A DNA stretch of 40,831 nt from Nitrospirota bacterium (GCA_020351835.1 CP070669.1:1824450-1865280); one strand, 5' to 3'; shown: positions 15,971 to 25,980, counted from the stretch's first letter. Program-made: numbers and translations. Notes: generated by a model not told the origin, from the letters alone.

Positions 15971-16403
15971 AATTAGTGATATAAAATATATCCACAGTTC
16001 TCTTAACAATTTTGCAAAAAAGGGCCTTACCCTGCCTCGCTCTCTTAATGAACTGTATGAGCATCTCAGAGATTTCTATATCTTTGAGGATGACGACAGC
16101 ATCCTGGGCTATAGCGCCCTACACCTGATCTGGGAAGATATTGGTGAGATAAGGTCTCTGTTCGTCAGTGACGAGGCAAGAGGTCACGGAATAGGAAAGA
16201 AATTGGTCAAGAGATGCCTTAAAGAGGCCAAGCATCTGGGCTTAAAGAAGGTTTTTGCATTAACATACGTTCCTGACTTTTTTAAGAAAATAGGGTTTAA
16301 CGACATTGAAAAATCGGAACTTCCCCATAAAATATGGTCGGATTGTCTTAATTGCCCTAAATTCCCTGATTGCGATGAAGTTGCAGTAATTATCGGGCTC
16401 TAA
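15948..16403 (+). CDS. argA: Short ArgA-type amino-acid N-acetyltransferase (GNAT)
   Basis: GNAT-fold acetyltransferase of 151 residues resembling the short, stand-alone N-acetylglutamate synthases of anaerobic bacteria (first step of arginine synthesis). Visible blocks: VRKARISDIKYIH start, LPRSLNELYEHLRDF, the acetyl-CoA loop EARGHGIGKKLV, LTYVPDFFKKIGF, and the diagnostic ending LPHKIWSDCLNCPKFPDCDE with three cysteines that could bind metal. There is no amino-acid-kinase domain, unlike the long E. coli ArgA. The start is taken as TTG 15948, preceded by AGAGGA at 15934-15939; no ATG is available near the conserved N-terminus. It overlaps korC by 23 bases, and its stop overlaps the convergent SurA-like gene by four bases. 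The symbol rests on family resemblance; other GNAT substrates are possible. Confidence 0.78.
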   Translation: MSQVRKARISDIKYIHSSLNNFAKKGLTLPRSLNELYEHLRDFYIFEDDDSILGYSALHLIWEDIGEIRSLFVSDEARGHGIGKKLVKRCLKEAKHLGLKKVFALTYVPDFFKKIGFNDIEKSELPHKIWSDCLNCPKFPDCDEVAVIIGL

Positions 16404-16939
16404 CTGCTGTCAAGGGGCAGCTCCTTGATCACCTTTATCCGGGACTCCCGCTTTAGCTCTTCTATATGATTTGACAATGTCTTATTAACTTCGACCTCTA
16501 TTAGATACGACCTTATAGAGCTATATACTTCTCTGATCTCCGAGCCCTTGAACTCTCTGATATTGTGATTATAATACTCTCTGACCTGCTTGTCATCCAC
16601 CCTTATCAAAGCCCTGATCCTGATTTCAATATACTGTTCCAGTATCTCATCATCATTCCCCTCCATCCTGTACCTGGAAGCATCTTTCAACAGAACGACC
16701 CTGTTGATCATTCCATTAAGAACATCTTGCAGTGATATTCTACTTCCGCCCTCTCTCATCCTTCTGTGCTCCTCCAAGAGCTCTGACCTTGTTATAGCAA
16801 TATCATCAACATTAGCTATAATCTCATCTATCACTTCAGCGTCTACAGACACACCCAAGACTATCAATAGTACCCCAAGGACCAATTTCACTGGCACAGT
16901 TGTTCTAAAAAGCATGACCAATACTGAAGTGTATCTCAT
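16400..16939 (-). CDS. SurA-like periplasmic chaperone without a PPIase domain
   Basis: A 179-residue secreted or membrane-anchored protein. The N-terminus has a hydrophobic segment (about 17-32) ending VDAEVIDEIIANVD, a likely signal-peptide cleavage at VDA. The mature part begins with the SurA/PpiD N-domain pattern (IIANVDDIAITRSELLEE...VLNGMINRVVLLKDASR), in which a helical region cradles unfolded outer-membrane proteins. A helical C-part holds VDDKQVREYYNHNI. The parvulin domain normally inserted here is missing, so it is a chaperone-only form. ATG 16939 is chosen because GGGAG stands nine bases upstream; it overlaps the Omp85 gene by 35 bases. ATG 16915 would give a shorter signal peptide. 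It is the last gene of the glnD-tamB-Omp85 operon, fitting a role in outer-membrane protein delivery. Confidence 0.78.
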   Translation of the reverse strand: MRYTSVLVMLFRTTVPVKLVLGVLLIVLGVSVDAEVIDEIIANVDDIAITRSELLEEHRRMREGGSRISLQDVLNGMINRVVLLKDASRYRMEGNDDEILEQYIEIRIRALIRVDDKQVREYYNHNIREFKGSEIREVYSSIRSYLIEVEVNKTLSNHIEELKRESRIKVIKELPLDSS

Positions 16940-19628
16940 AGTCGCTTTCTCCCACTTCCTTATTTAGCTTATACCCATAGTCTAACCTGACGGGACCTAC
17001 AGGTGTATTGTACCGCAAACCGCCACCAGTAGAATATTTTATCTCTTCTAGATCTATATCACTTTTTTTATCCCATACATTACCACCATCAAGAAACACT
17101 ACTATCCCTACGCTTCTCCAAATATTTATCCTTAACTCTATATTACCTACAACAAAGGCACTACCTCCTACAGGATTACCATTAACACCAATCGGACCCA
17201 GAGAGTCCTGTGTATAGCCCCTTACTGTGCTCCTGCCACCAAGAAAGAACCTCTCAATAACTGGAAGGTCACTTGTATCACCAAACGTCTGTGCCAAACC
17301 TCCTCTTAAGGATAATGCAGCAACTACTTTTCTATGAAGTCTCTTATATGTGTTCCCGTTAATAACCAGCTTATTGAACTCAGTTTCAGAGCCAATATTC
17401 CTGGACGCTATCTCATAATAAAGTCCGCCGAATATCCCCGAAGAAGGATTGAAAGGATCATTCCTCGTATCATATATCAAACCCGGCCCTATCTTTGATA
17501 TCGCAAGCGTGCCAGTATCCTCCTTTGAAAGGACAACATCCGACTGGATCTCGTAAGTATCAACTATAGAATAGGAATATAATATTCTACCCTTGATATT
17601 CTCAGAAAAACTCATTTCTATATTACTGTTAAGTGAATGCTTCCTCACTTTGTACCTGACCTCTCCTGTATCTATATTCTTCTCGGTTCTTCTTTCTGTC
17701 ATCAGGTTCATACCTAGTGATACAGGACTATAAGCATTTTTGAACCTGTATAGCCATGGCTCAAACGCACCTAATATCAGTTTTTCTGATAATGTATCTA
17801 TCTCCATTCTGACCTTACCGTACCTGTTCATTCCAAAGAAGTTTCGGTAACTTATATCCAGGTAACCTCTATACTTCTCGTAATCACCATAACCAGCACC
17901 AATTTCAATCGCACCTGCGTTAGACTCCTTAACATCCACAAGGACGTCTTTGTATCCTAGCTCGTCATCTATAATTTCAGATCTGACGTCAGAAAATAGG
18001 CCAAGTCTATATAATCTCTGAGTATTAGATCTCAATGACACAAGATCAAGTGGCTCTTCCCTTTCAAGCATAAGTTGTCGGGTTATTACTCTTGAGTTAA
18101 CGTTTCTGTTGCCCCTGACTATTGTAAATCCATACCTATGCTGCACGCCTTCATTTATTACGAACTTCAAGTACACCTTTCCTTCACGGAACCTTCGCTC
18201 CACATCGACAGCTATATCCAGATACCCCCGGGTCTTATATTGTGTTGATATTGCCAGCCTTGAGTCCGATATTGATATCTCGTTATAAGGTGATGTCCTT
18301 CTTACTTGTACTATTTCCTTAAGCTCATCACTATCGAATTCTTTATTGCCTTTGAAGAAGACCCCCCCGACCACGGTCTGGTCTCCCTCCAGAATATCAA
18401 TATTAATATCTACAATACCTTTTTCCTCGTTGATCTCATAATTGAAATCATTTACCTTAACTTCTCTGTATCCAAGGGCATAATATAACTCCTCTATCAA
18501 CAGACTGTCCCTTGGCACATTATCGGGATCGAAAATACCTCCCTCTTTTAATGACAATGCTTTTTTTAATCGCTTGGCAGGTATACTTATTCCGCTTATC
18601 CTTATATCCCCTATGAATAGCTTCGACCCCTCAAAGATGAAATGGTCTACCACATATGCGTCGTCAGTCTCAGTAATTACAGGTGCTAATTGTGCAAATG
18701 CATATCCTTCTTCGTGATATAACCTGACGATCCTTTCTGAGGATTCTTCGATGATCTCATCCTCTATGCTTGCTGAACTGAAATAAATGGTCTCATCAAG
18801 CAATCTCTTATTACTTATTGCTTCATTCCCGCTGAACTTGATATCAAATCTCTTTCCTTTATTTACAAATACTGTAAGTACCCCGCCAGTATAGTTGAAA
18901 GGCCCAACAGTTGCTTTATAGTATCTCTCATTCCTGTAGATATCCTCCATGATCTTCATACGTTCGGTTACGTAGAAAATATCATAAACGTCGCCAGGAA
19001 ATACTCTAAGAACACCGATCGCTCGACTAACTTCCTCCTTCTCGACCAGACCTCCTATAACAACCTCATCAACAGTTGATGGCTCTCCTTCATCAATATT
19101 AAGTTCAATGATCACCGATCTTGCGTCCTCATTAAATGTAACCTTGCCTTCAATGTTTACATTTTGATATCCACTCCCCTTAAGTTTTTCTTCAAGGATT
19201 GCTAAATGCTCGCCAAACAGTTCCTCGTCAAAATAATCATAGAGCTTAATTTCGAACTGATCAATAATGGTCTTTCTCCTTAGCCCTTCATTACCAAAAA
19301 CCAGGATCTGCTCTACTACATACCTCTCTTTAACCTGAATGATCATGCTCGAACTATCGCTGTCGGAGATGCTTATAATCAGATCATTGAACTTTCCACT
19401 CCTGAATGCCCTCTTTATCCCCGCCCGAACAACGCTCTTCTTAAGAATATCTCCTTTCTTTATACCTATAAGGCCCAGGAACTCCTTCTCTTCCATATTA
19501 CTAAGGCCTTCGATATTGATCGACTCGATAATTTCATCTTCATTCACGGCAAATGACCTATGAACGATAACATGAGAGATCATTACCATGATGACCGCAA
19601 TAAGACATATTCTTTCTAATATTCTCAT
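16905..19628 (-). CDS. Omp85-family outer-membrane protein with seven POTRA-like repeats (TamA/BamA-like)
   Basis: Outer-membrane insertase or translocase of 907 residues. A signal peptide (about 1-27, ending RSFA) precedes seven consecutive POTRA-like units at about 32-103, 104-182, 185-258, 259-335, 337-416, 417-496 and 497-570, each starting near a beta strand and the G(N)-type turn (SINIEGLSN, ILVFGNEGL, VVIGGL, IKFSGNEAI, IRISGI, VFFKGNKEF, FTIVRGNRN). The barrel (571-907) has LIYDTRNDPFNPSSG, the VRGY form of the VRGF motif in FFLGGRSTVRGY, and a terminal Phe. BamA has five POTRAs and TamA three, so seven is unusual. It starts four bases inside tamB (ATGA), so a TamA-like partner role is likely. 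It may also double as the cell's BamA. Confidence 0.9.
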   Translation of the reverse strand: MRILERICLIAVIMVMISHVIVHRSFAVNEDEIIESINIEGLSNMEEKEFLGLIGIKKGDILKKSVVRAGIKRAFRSGKFNDLIISISDSDSSSMIIQVKERYVVEQILVFGNEGLRRKTIIDQFEIKLYDYFDEELFGEHLAILEEKLKGSGYQNVNIEGKVTFNEDARSVIIELNIDEGEPSTVDEVVIGGLVEKEEVSRAIGVLRVFPGDVYDIFYVTERMKIMEDIYRNERYYKATVGPFNYTGGVLTVFVNKGKRFDIKFSGNEAISNKRLLDETIYFSSASIEDEIIEESSERIVRLYHEEGYAFAQLAPVITETDDAYVVDHFIFEGSKLFIGDIRISGISIPAKRLKKALSLKEGGIFDPDNVPRDSLLIEELYYALGYREVKVNDFNYEINEEKGIVDINIDILEGDQTVVGGVFFKGNKEFDSDELKEIVQVRRTSPYNEISISDSRLAISTQYKTRGYLDIAVDVERRFREGKVYLKFVINEGVQHRYGFTIVRGNRNVNSRVITRQLMLEREEPLDLVSLRSNTQRLYRLGLFSDVRSEIIDDELGYKDVLVDVKESNAGAIEIGAGYGDYEKYRGYLDISYRNFFGMNRYGKVRMEIDTLSEKLILGAFEPWLYRFKNAYSPVSLGMNLMTERRTEKNIDTGEVRYKVRKHSLNSNIEMSFSENIKGRILYSYSIVDTYEIQSDVVLSKEDTGTLAISKIGPGLIYDTRNDPFNPSSGIFGGLYYEIASRNIGSETEFNKLVINGNTYKRLHRKVVAALSLRGGLAQTFGDTSDLPVIERFFLGGRSTVRGYTQDSLGPIGVNGNPVGGSAFVVGNIELRINIWRSVGIVVFLDGGNVWDKKSDIDLEEIKYSTGGGLRYNTPVGPVRLDYGYKLNKEVGESDYEIHFSIGHAF

Positions 19629-22600
19629 TTGAACTCAAATCTTATCTTAAGGTCACCGCTCAAAGAACCGTCTTCATCACTTTCGCCAACGATCGAAACA
19701 TACTTGTTCACCTTGTATTCAAGCTTTATGACATCTTCCTCCGATATTCCTACTGTCGATGAATATGTAACAAATAGTTTGTCTTCTATAATTCTCTTCG
19801 ATGCAGTGACTCGTGGGCTTATCTCACCTGTTTCAGCCGATACATAAGGTTCTACGTTCAACCTGTCCAGGCCTGTAATAAGTGTCAATCTTTCCTCCAG
19901 CGCATCCCTGTACTTTCCTGTAAGGAATGATGTTGCCTCAGCTGTGCCTATCCCGGCCTCAAGACCTCCCAGCTGACTTCCCAACTCGCCCACCGCCAAC
20001 AATCCAAGTATATCTGCCTCTTCCAATGGAGGATTAGAAGTAAGCGTGAGATTCAGCTGCGGCATCTGACCTTCAATTACGGCATGAATATCATAACCCT
20101 TTACGACGGTCTTTGCGGATATATCAAAGAACGGGTTCATTATCTTATTCTCTACAAAATCAGCGCTGGCGTGTACTATTTCGAACTCATTGTTCCTGAA
20201 ATACAACACACCTTTTTCAGCAACGATCCTTCCGAACAATAAAGGATCAGATACAGTGCCCCTTAATAGCAGGTCAATAATGAGATCCGACCTTGCTACA
20301 TTATTGTTTACTACGATGTTCTCATTCCCGCTTATCTTAATGTTTAGCTTCGTCCTGTCAAACTGGCTCAGGTCCTCCTTTTTGATCAACACTGCCCCTG
20401 GTCCAGTGTACTTCGATCTCCAATCTACACTCCTCGATAGCAATGCCTTTTTCACGTCAATCTGGCCTACTATAAATGAGTCGTCTCTCTCTCTGTTCAT
20501 AATTAGCCCACCATCAACAGTTATTACCATTCCTCTTCCAAGGCTTATTGTGGACCCACTAAGCTTAACATCAAGATAGAACTCATCGATCAGATAAGAC
20601 CGGATCCGGCCGTATCCACTTATGTCAACTCTGCCACCTCCTATATCACCGTAGATCGACTCTATGATTACCCTGTTATTATCAACATAAAGATAGCCTG
20701 ATATATCATTTATCCTGAACGGCATACCAGTAATGCCGATAACTCCGTCCTTTAATGATATTCCTCCATTGATCTCAGGAGATCGCCACGGGCCTGATAC
20801 GGCAAAAGACATGGAACCATAGCCTCTCACATAATCGATGGAATTAAAAATGCTCGACAGAGCCGATAATGAAGAGTCACCATATATAAACAGATCGATG
20901 CTCTTTAGGGGTTCCATCCTTCCCTCAATAGCAAATAGAGCATTGCCGCTCCTCAATCTTACCTTGTCAAATCCGATAACGTTCTTCTTAAGAGTTATAC
21001 TGATGTCTGAATCATTAACAAAGCTCATTCCGTAAATGTTCATTATCATACTGCTCATTAATAGTTGACCATCATATGACCGTTTATTGCCTGATAAACG
21101 CAGATCCCCTTCCATGCTAAGCATAAGGCCCTCCGGGGCTTCGCCCAGTATGTAAGCCGGGATAAAATCATATACCTTACGATCGAACGATACATCGAGA
21201 CTCCAATCATAACCGTCCTTTAGATAAATATATCCCTTCATTGCTGCTTTACTGTCAAATAGTTCACCCGTTGCAGATAACTTCTTCTTATCCAGGATAA
21301 CTTTAATCACACTATCACCAATCGGAACTCCAGCTGTAGTTGCATCTGTTATAGTGAGCTTTGCTTTTACAAAAGGATCATTCAACGTACCCCTACCGGT
21401 CAGATCAACATCCATAGTACCGCCATCGATATTAAGATCAAAGGGTAGCTGGCTCAGTTCGATCTTTGCTGATTCAGTCTTGAACCTATAATTACCGCGT
21501 TCATCGATCGAAAGCTTCCCGGATATTACGGATCCTCCCGTTTCGATCCTGATGTCGTCTAGTTCAACTTTATGTCCGGAATATTTAATTCTTGTTCTTA
21601 CCGTACCTACAGAATAATTAAGGACATTTGTATCATTAATAACAACATCAGAAATAATGCTCATATCATTACGGGGACCTCTGATGGAAGCTCTACCACT
21701 TAGATTACCATCGACAGGAATGTCAAGACCGAACTCTTTTATGCCGTTCTTAAGACCAATATTACTTAACTCTGCATTTAACTCGAGCTCCGGATCGGAA
21801 AAATCAAATATTTTTTCTGCACCCTTAAATCTTATAGCTCCTCTAAGTCTGTATTCCTCCTCGAGGAGAGAAGCTCTGAAGTCCATTAGCCTAAGTTTCT
21901 CTTTACGATAAATGAGCCTTGCTGAAAGCTCCTTATAGAACATGCTTCGATGAGATACATCGGTCATACTTACATCGGCTGAAATTATCGGCGAACTTGC
22001 ATAACCATTTACAGAATATGAGATAATTCCTGGTCCTGATATAACATCATAATATGGATGAACAAGGTCCCCCAGGTTTTCTGATATGATCTTTCCATCT
22101 AGATCTATAGATTTGCTCTTAATACCGTACTCCCCGCTAAAATTCATCGCTGAATCCTTAGACAGGACCTTAATATTGTTAAGCCTGATGGTTTCATCCA
22201 TACTTTTGAAAGATCCCTCGGCCCTGACCACTCTCTTCATAATATCGCCCTCAACAGGAACGAATGTAGATATGAACCTTCCCTCTGGCCTGAACTTTTT
22301 GCCTTCACTGCGTATTTCACCCTGTACCCTGCCTTCAGCAAGTCCGAGATCGAGCCTGATAAGACTAAGTAAGTCACCGGACCTGGCACCATCTACCTTG
22401 ACGTCGACCATGAACTTCTTGATCTTTGGCAGCATAAGATAGACCTCGGCTCTGGCCTTACCACCATAGAGCTGTCCTGTCCCATTCCTGAAGTAGAGAA
22501 TATTATCTTCATATGAAGCGTCGCAGGATACTCTGTCAATATCAACACCATATACGTGGCCTTTTATCAGTTCAGCGTCCGCTGAACCTGTTATCTTTCC

Positions 22601-23533
22601 ATTCTTTATCGCCATTTTTCCATCAAACACGGTCAGCCCTCTAACAGGCACTTCTTTACGGAAAATGCTCATCAGTGTTTCGAGGTAAAATTGACCGGAC
22701 AGATCTGAATCAAGGAATAGCTCCTTCTTTTTATATTCTATCCTTCCCCTGCCGGATATCCTTCCAGGAAGTTTTACTTTCAACTTTAATATCTCATTAA
22801 TATCATCAACATCGAGGTCCATAGTGACCTCACCAGCGATATCAGTCCTTCCCGGCTTATACTTGCCTTTTGCTATTAAACTTGACAATGACTTATTCAA
22901 AGATACAGATCTGATATCTATAACATCTGGCCTTACGACAAAGTGCCCATTTGATCCAAAGTTCTTTATATCAATTCCCTTCCATTGCATATCAGAACTA
23001 TTAAAGTTATACTTTATCTCTGGTGCTCCCTTTAGGAATGAAGATAAATTGAAATTCTTAAGCAATAAGGACAGATCGCCGTTACTGAACGAAATAGATG
23101 AATGCCTAATATCTATCAGACTGACTAATGGTTGACCGCCCTTCGCTCCTTTGTCTCTAAGTAGACTTACAGCTCCGACCTTATCAGTCGTTAGTTCTAT
23201 ATCAGCCTTGTCGACCAATATCCTTCTGATTTTTGAGGTCCCGCTAAAAACACTGAATATATCCAGATATATCTTTACCTTCTTTGCTTCAAGCCATTTA
23301 CCATTATTATCATTGACCCTTATCCCTCTTGCTTCAAAGAAGAATGGAAGAGGATTGATAACTATCTCATCCATTGTTACCCTCTGATCCGTATATGAGG
23401 GGACCATTTCCATAGCCTTACCTTTTAGGTAATCAGATACATATGCGTTATGACCTGCGGCATATGCTATCGACCATAATATCAATATTGCTATTAGTAT
23501 CAGATATCTTCTTGATACTTTACTTTTTCCCAT
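19625..23533 (-). CDS. tamB: TamB-family (DUF490) envelope-spanning protein
   Basis: A 1302-residue AsmA/TamB-superfamily protein. An N-terminal inner-membrane anchor (about 9-27, YLILIAILILWSIAYAAG) is followed by a very long beta-rich repeat region that in TamB and relatives forms a hydrophobic groove across the periplasm for lipid or protein movement. The conserved C-terminal TamB domain (about 950-1302) contains TLTSNPPLEEADILGLLAVG and GLDRLNVEPYVSAETG, and ends in the strand DLKIRFEFK. The length is close to E. coli TamB (1259). GGAGAG precedes ATG 23533, which lies 34 bases inside the end of glnD. The stop is shared with the Omp85 start. It pairs with the seven-POTRA Omp85 protein as a TamAB-like complex (inference from family and adjacency). 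Confidence 0.9.
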   Translation of the reverse strand: MGKSKVSRRYLILIAILILWSIAYAAGHNAYVSDYLKGKAMEMVPSYTDQRVTMDEIVINPLPFFFEARGIRVNDNNGKWLEAKKVKIYLDIFSVFSGTSKIRRILVDKADIELTTDKVGAVSLLRDKGAKGGQPLVSLIDIRHSSISFSNGDLSLLLKNFNLSSFLKGAPEIKYNFNSSDMQWKGIDIKNFGSNGHFVVRPDVIDIRSVSLNKSLSSLIAKGKYKPGRTDIAGEVTMDLDVDDINEILKLKVKLPGRISGRGRIEYKKKELFLDSDLSGQFYLETLMSIFRKEVPVRGLTVFDGKMAIKNGKITGSADAELIKGHVYGVDIDRVSCDASYEDNILYFRNGTGQLYGGKARAEVYLMLPKIKKFMVDVKVDGARSGDLLSLIRLDLGLAEGRVQGEIRSEGKKFRPEGRFISTFVPVEGDIMKRVVRAEGSFKSMDETIRLNNIKVLSKDSAMNFSGEYGIKSKSIDLDGKIISENLGDLVHPYYDVISGPGIISYSVNGYASSPIISADVSMTDVSHRSMFYKELSARLIYRKEKLRLMDFRASLLEEEYRLRGAIRFKGAEKIFDFSDPELELNAELSNIGLKNGIKEFGLDIPVDGNLSGRASIRGPRNDMSIISDVVINDTNVLNYSVGTVRTRIKYSGHKVELDDIRIETGGSVISGKLSIDERGNYRFKTESAKIELSQLPFDLNIDGGTMDVDLTGRGTLNDPFVKAKLTITDATTAGVPIGDSVIKVILDKKKLSATGELFDSKAAMKGYIYLKDGYDWSLDVSFDRKVYDFIPAYILGEAPEGLMLSMEGDLRLSGNKRSYDGQLLMSSMIMNIYGMSFVNDSDISITLKKNVIGFDKVRLRSGNALFAIEGRMEPLKSIDLFIYGDSSLSALSSIFNSIDYVRGYGSMSFAVSGPWRSPEINGGISLKDGVIGITGMPFRINDISGYLYVDNNRVIIESIYGDIGGGRVDISGYGRIRSYLIDEFYLDVKLSGSTISLGRGMVITVDGGLIMNRERDDSFIVGQIDVKKALLSRSVDWRSKYTGPGAVLIKKEDLSQFDRTKLNIKISGNENIVVNNNVARSDLIIDLLLRGTVSDPLLFGRIVAEKGVLYFRNNEFEIVHASADFVENKIMNPFFDISAKTVVKGYDIHAVIEGQMPQLNLTLTSNPPLEEADILGLLAVGELGSQLGGLEAGIGTAEATSFLTGKYRDALEERLTLITGLDRLNVEPYVSAETGEISPRVTASKRIIEDKLFVTYSSTVGISEEDVIKLEYKVNKYVSIVGESDEDGSLSGDLKIRFEFK

Positions 23534-25980
23534 AACTCTCCGATCATCTTGTAGAGTACATGTGAATGTACACTCTGACCATTCACGTCAAGATAAAATA
23601 CATCATTAGCGACATCCTGTTCCGTATATATCTTTCCTCCTGAAATATTCATTCCGTTCTTACTGAATGCTACAGATATGTCATAGAGAAGACCATCCCT
23701 GTCAGGAGCCATTATTTCTACAACTGTCCTGTTCTCCATTACTTCATTGTCAACCTCTATGAAAGTCTCTATCCCTCTCTTTTTTCTGGGCCGATCTCCG
23801 AAAGTATATATCTTCCTTCTTTCTATCGCCTCCTTCAGGTCAGACATTAAAAGCTCGTCCATTCCTTCCCACCACAACTCCTTCCAGTTCGACATCCTGA
23901 TCCTGTCAACAACATAGCCATCTTTTGAAGTAAATAGTCGGGCTTCAATGATATTGAGCTTCCTGACTACAAGCACGCTGACAATGCTCGAAAAAACACC
24001 TTCCTTGTCATGAGTTATGATCGTAAGATCTGTAGTTCCGTCATCTCTGTTTTCAATGGATATGTCCAACCCGCTCTCTTTAGCCTTTGCATACATCATA
24101 CTTTCTCTCTTTCTTAATGTCTCCGGAGTAGATATGAAATACTGCTCGTTCATATTCAACTCGAATTCCCCAACACTACCAAAACCCTCGGACCTTGCCC
24201 TTATCAGCTTATCTTGATCACTGCCCTCTTTTCTTATTCCCCTGAGATGGTCTTTCGTCTTCATATACAGTTCATGCAATAGCAATGCTCTCCAGTTGGT
24301 CCAGTAGCTTTTGCTGACAGATGCCATATCCGAATATGTCATTAAATATATAGAATCAAGCATATCTTCATTACTTATCCTTTCAGCGAACTGCGAAATT
24401 ACGTAAGGCGACTCGATATCATACTTAAAAGCAACCTTTGACATAAATACATGGTTCTTTACCAGTTGTTCAATAAAGTCCCTTGATTTGACATCGAGGT
24501 CCATCCTGTCAGAGACCTTTTTGATCAACTTATATCCCTCGGTCTCATGATATCTACCTTTAGATTTGCCTATATCATGAAGCAGGATAGCTAAATACAG
24601 CAGCTCTTTTTTCTTTAAGCCGGCATGGATCTCCTTTATTCGATTAACATTATGTCCTCCCTGTCCGGCTATATCCTCAAGATTCTCGATACACTTCAAC
24701 GAATGCTCATCGACAGGGAACTCATGATAGTAACTGTTAACAAGTAAGTACCTTACAGCGCCGAACTCAGGAATGAACTTTCCCAATACTCCTGTTTCGT
24801 GCAAATATCTAAGCGTGTCTGAAACTCTCTTAGAACTGAGTATCTTAAAGAATTCATATATAACCTTTTTGTTTTTCCTGAAGTGATCATTTATGTATAT
24901 TATATTGCGCTTTACCAGCTCCGTAAGGTGCTCACTTAGAGGATAACCGTTCTCAGCATAAAGAGAGAAAAGTTCCATGATCCGATCTGGACTCTCCCTG
25001 AACACATCATCTGAACTCGCTATCAGCAGGTTCTTCGATACTGAGAAGTTATCGCTTAAACGCTTTGTTCTCAGATTAAATCTTCTCCTCGCATATTTAC
25101 TCCCGATCATGCTGAATATCCTGTCACTGATAGAACTAATTGTCCCTGCTTTCAAGAAATAATATCTCATCATCCTTTCAACAGATGTAAACTTCTTTGA
25201 GCCCTTTATTCCCAGGAGCTCTGCCACATGGTCCTGGACCTCAAAAAGAAGCCTGTCATTCTTTCTTCGGCTGATCACGTGAATGGCAAATCTTAACCTA
25301 AGTAGAAAATCATATGCTCTTAGATATTTCTTAAGATCTTCTTTGCCTATCAGTTCGCTAAGCCCCTCTATATTATCCTTCTTGAAGACTACCGATGATA
25401 GCCACAAAACTCCATTTATATCGCGCAACCCTCCTCTGGACTCCTTTACATCAGGCTGGAGAAGAAAAGGTGAATTGCCATGTTTCTTATGGCGCAACCT
25501 TATCTCCTTAAGCTTTCCGGCAACATAATCTCTGCTTCTTTTTGCGCGCAACTTCTGCAATACTTCGGAAGAGTATGTGTTTGCGATATCCATGCTCCCA
25601 CAGATGAATCTCGCCTCTATCAGGGAGGTTCTTATCTGCATATCCTGCAGTGCATCCCTGATACAATCTTGAGGGGTCCTGAAAGCATGACTTATATCCA
25701 GTCCTGTATCCCATAACCTGTATAGAAGTTCCTTAACTCTCTCTCCAACGCTTTCCTTATTCGAATAGATCATGATATCGACATCTGAATACGGGCAGAG
25801 TTCTCCCCTTCCATAGCTACCAGTGGCAAAGATCGCATAAGGTGGTTCTTTCCCAATTTGACTTAACACCTCTTTTATTACTTTATCGACCTCAGCTGTA
25901 CAGTAGGATGCCAGCTCTCTGCCCTTCCATCCATCATAAATATGTCTTCTTAATGTTTCTAAATGCAGGTTACCCAACAA
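23500..25980 (-). CDS. glnD: Bifunctional PII uridylyltransferase / uridylyl-removing enzyme
   Basis: Nitrogen sensor that uridylylates PII proteins when glutamine is low and removes UMP when it is high. The 826 residues show the whole domain order: nucleotidyltransferase with GSYGRGELCPYSDVD (Gly54-Asp68, catalytic Asp66/68), a helical region, an HD hydrolase domain with LLHDIGKSKGRYH (His468-Asp469), and two ACT domains (about 650 and 750, the latter MAPDRDGLLYDISVAFSKNG) that bind glutamine. The start is TTG 25980, preceded by AGAGGA; no ATG fits better. Unusually it heads an operon with tamB, an Omp85 gene and a surA-like gene, while no glnB, glnK, glnA or amtB is in the window. A perfect TATAAT about 112 bases upstream may drive the operon. 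Confidence 0.93.
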   Translation of the reverse strand: MLGNLHLETLRRHIYDGWKGRELASYCTAEVDKVIKEVLSQIGKEPPYAIFATGSYGRGELCPYSDVDIMIYSNKESVGERVKELLYRLWDTGLDISHAFRTPQDCIRDALQDMQIRTSLIEARFICGSMDIANTYSSEVLQKLRAKRSRDYVAGKLKEIRLRHKKHGNSPFLLQPDVKESRGGLRDINGVLWLSSVVFKKDNIEGLSELIGKEDLKKYLRAYDFLLRLRFAIHVISRRKNDRLLFEVQDHVAELLGIKGSKKFTSVERMMRYYFLKAGTISSISDRIFSMIGSKYARRRFNLRTKRLSDNFSVSKNLLIASSDDVFRESPDRIMELFSLYAENGYPLSEHLTELVKRNIIYINDHFRKNKKVIYEFFKILSSKRVSDTLRYLHETGVLGKFIPEFGAVRYLLVNSYYHEFPVDEHSLKCIENLEDIAGQGGHNVNRIKEIHAGLKKKELLYLAILLHDIGKSKGRYHETEGYKLIKKVSDRMDLDVKSRDFIEQLVKNHVFMSKVAFKYDIESPYVISQFAERISNEDMLDSIYLMTYSDMASVSKSYWTNWRALLLHELYMKTKDHLRGIRKEGSDQDKLIRARSEGFGSVGEFELNMNEQYFISTPETLRKRESMMYAKAKESGLDISIENRDDGTTDLTIITHDKEGVFSSIVSVLVVRKLNIIEARLFTSKDGYVVDRIRMSNWKELWWEGMDELLMSDLKEAIERRKIYTFGDRPRKKRGIETFIEVDNEVMENRTVVEIMAPDRDGLLYDISVAFSKNGMNISGGKIYTEQDVANDVFYLDVNGQSVHSHVLYKMIGELWEKVKYQEDI

